The notes below the pieces were generated by a model. That model searched no databases, was not told the origin of the DNA, and worked only from the letters and a program-made list of their open reading frames with translations. Below are positions 40,215 through 41,678 of a DNA stretch of 41,678 nucleotides, in pieces (the stretch's first letter is position 1; every line of letters begins with the position of its first letter). The stretch comes from an uncultured Acidobacteriaceae bacterium (lineage in GTDB: Bacteria > Acidobacteriota > Terriglobia > Terriglobales > Acidobacteriaceae). The DNA lies in the NCBI GenBank assembly GCA_937879855.1, contig CALFMO010000034.1, positions 1 through 41,678 of the forward strand, given 5' to 3'. The position numbers and the translations under genes are program-made.

Positions 40215-41540
40215 ATGAGATTGCTGCGCTGCAAACCTGTACTTCTCGTACTGACCCTCTCCATTCTGGGTTCAACCATTGCGCCTTGCGTGACGGCCGC
40301 CGAGGTTCATAGAAATGGCCAGAGCTGGATCGGAACCTGGGCGGCAGCCCCACAGCGTGGCATAGCAGGGCATCTCCAAACGTTCAGCAACCAGACTCTG
40401 CGCCTGATCGTGCACACCAGTGCTGGTGGAAAGAAAGTCAGGATCCGGCTGTCGAATATTTTTGGCGATCAGCCGTTGCAGATTGGCAGCGCGCATATTG
40501 CTCGGCGTGCAACAGGGGCTGACATCGATCCGGCTTCCGACCGAACGCTCACGTTTCACGGGCGTCCGTCCATTCGCATAGCCGCGCGGTCCGAGGTAAA
40601 AAGCGATCCGGTCGAGCTGGACGTGGCAGCATTATCGGATTTAGCAGTGAGCCTTTTCTTCCCAAGTCCAACAGAGGCAAATACGACGCACATCCTGGCG
40701 TTGCAGACGAACTACGTCTCTCCCGAGACGGGAGATTCGACTGCGGCAACGAACTTTCCTGTCGCTAGAACAATCGTTGCCTGGCCATTCCTGACAGGAG
40801 TGGACGTCACGACATCGTCTGGCGGATCGACTATCGTTGCTTTCGGTTCCTCAACGACTGACGGCGACGGTTCCACCAAGGATGCCAATCGCCGGTGGCC
40901 CGATGTGCTTGCCGAGCGATTGCAGAAGGCGGGCGAAGCCGACGTGGGTGTCCTCAACGAAGGCATCATCGGCAACCGGCTGCTCAGCGACAGCCAAAGC
41001 CCAGGACAGACCGGCGGTCCGCTAGCAACGACGTTTGTGCAGCTAGGACCGGCTCTGGGCACAGCGGGCGTGGCCCGGTTCGAGAGAGACGTACTTAGTC
41101 AATCGGGCGTAAAGTACGTCATTCTGGTGTTAGGTATCAACGACATCCTTTTCCCGGGCTCGTTCATCTCGGACAACGAAAGCGTGAGTGCCCAAGCAGT
41201 GATTGCCGGAAATCGGCAGCTCATTACGCGCGCTCACAAGAATCACATTCGAGCCATTGGGACAACTGTTCCACCGTTCGAGCATGCGATCTTTCGCTCA
41301 CCTTCCTTCGATGGCTTCTACACTCCGGAAAAGGAAAAGACGCGTCAAGAGGTCAACGATTGGATTCGCCGCAGCGGTGAGTTCGATGGCGTGATCGATC
41401 TAGATGAAGTGGTGCGCGACCCGAGCCGTCCCACACAATTGTTGCCTGCCTACGACAGCGGCGACCATTTGCATGTGAATGATGCAGGCAACGTCGCGCA
41501 GGGTAATGCGATTCCCCTGGCGTTGTTCCATGATCGTTAA
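40215..41540 (+). CDS. Exported SGNH/GDSL-family esterase
   Basis: 441 aa. A signal peptide (about 1-28, VLLVLTLSILGSTIAPCVTAA) is followed by a beta-rich N-terminal domain (WIGTWAAAPQ to VSLFFPSP, about 38-150). The SGNH hydrolase domain comes next: block I GSSTTDG (211-217, nucleophile S213), block II NEGIIGNRLL, block III LGINDI and block V DHLHVND with the Asp-His pair. The Asp before the nucleophile of GDS is replaced by Ser (GSS). The domain order matches exported carbohydrate esterases, so removal of acetyl groups from plant or microbial polysaccharide is likely. It has its own promoter region. Confidence 0.92.
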   Translation: MRLLRCKPVLLVLTLSILGSTIAPCVTAAEVHRNGQSWIGTWAAAPQRGIAGHLQTFSNQTLRLIVHTSAGGKKVRIRLSNIFGDQPLQIGSAHIARRATGADIDPASDRTLTFHGRPSIRIAARSEVKSDPVELDVAALSDLAVSLFFPSPTEANTTHILALQTNYVSPETGDSTAATNFPVARTIVAWPFLTGVDVTTSSGGSTIVAFGSSTTDGDGSTKDANRRWPDVLAERLQKAGEADVGVLNEGIIGNRLLSDSQSPGQTGGPLATTFVQLGPALGTAGVARFERDVLSQSGVKYVILVLGINDILFPGSFISDNESVSAQAVIAGNRQLITRAHKNHIRAIGTTVPPFEHAIFRSPSFDGFYTPEKEKTRQEVNDWIRRSGEFDGVIDLDEVVRDPSRPTQLLPAYDSGDHLHVNDAGNVAQGNAIPLALFHDR

Positions 41541-41624
41541 AGTGGAGGCAGGCTGGGTGGCCAAATCCAATAAAGGGCACACTTGGAGATATACGAAGCG
41601 AAGTGGCACTTGAATGCGAAAAAT

Positions 41625-41678
41625 TGGTGGAGGCGGCGGGAGTCGAACCCGCGTCCGAAAATGTTACTGGTCAAGAGA
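41625..41678 (-). ncRNA. ssrA: tmRNA, 3' end only (cut by the window edge)
   Basis: Read on the minus strand the sequence ends GGACGCGGGTTCGACTCCCGCCGCCTCCACCA, which is the T arm, acceptor strand and encoded CCA of tmRNA. The T stem is CGGG(A/T) around TTCGA, and the acceptor strand CCGCCTCC precedes A-CCA. The reading-frame part and 5' end lie beyond the window. tmRNA rescues stalled ribosomes. Confidence 0.88.

Overview
The window is a chromosomal segment that looks like Acidobacteriota (Terriglobia/Koribacter-like). I infer this from gene content and repeat style, not from a database match. The pointers are an orphan MacB/FtsX-type permease of the 'acidobacterial duplicated orphan permease' kind (37359-39818), two secreted DinB-like proteins, a BlaI/M56 pair, a Tat-exported aldo/keto reductase, a secreted PQQ dehydrogenase, and several families of short palindromic repeats between genes. 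I see no phage, plasmid, insertion sequence or CRISPR.

Layout. 1-2120: small hypothetical genes, two copies of a palindromic repeat, and a very acidic peptide gene of about 50 codons. 2121-3851: a secreted lipoprotein with three InlB-type repeats and an Exordium-like end. 4037-6966 (minus): a transmembrane Ser/Thr kinase after a CsgG-family protein. 7107-10437 (minus): BlaI-type repressor, M56 peptidase, a small exported protein and two exported DinB-fold proteins, with a candidate BlaI operator at 10464-10482. 10572-13378 (minus): tRNA-Arg(CCG), an RRM RNA-binding protein, and typA coupled to a zinc-ribbon gene. 13579-18076 (plus): class III aminotransferase, CoA-acylating methylmalonate/malonate-semialdehyde dehydrogenase, second class III aminotransferase. 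18171-21020 (minus, convergent): a four-subunit 2-oxoacid:ferredoxin oxidoreductase with overlapping genes and a perfect 17-bp palindrome in front.

21399-31665 holds mostly ordinary housekeeping and transport genes: GNAT, M24 peptidase, two small membrane proteins, DUF1624 acyltransferase, AlkD-like DNA repair, GYD protein, POT-like MFS, DUF167, YggS and an OPT transporter. 31974-37209 (plus): aldo/keto reductase, PQQ dehydrogenase, zinc ribbon, ComF and an HNH endonuclease. 37359-41540: the orphan permease and an SGNH esterase. The last 54 bases are the 3' end of tmRNA (ssrA) on the minus strand, cut by the window edge.

Functionally, the clearest linked sets are three. The aminotransferase-dehydrogenase-aminotransferase block sits beside the ferredoxin-linked 2-oxoacid oxidoreductase and suggests amino-acid or beta-amino-acid breakdown to acyl-CoA with reduced ferredoxin. 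The BlaI/M56 set looks like a proteolysis-controlled envelope regulon. The CsgG/kinase pair is the third. The most unusual material is between genes: at least four dispersed repeat families, plus long inverted repeats whose arms are themselves 7-bp or 8-bp tandem repeats. I did not find a clearly new defence or biosynthetic system.
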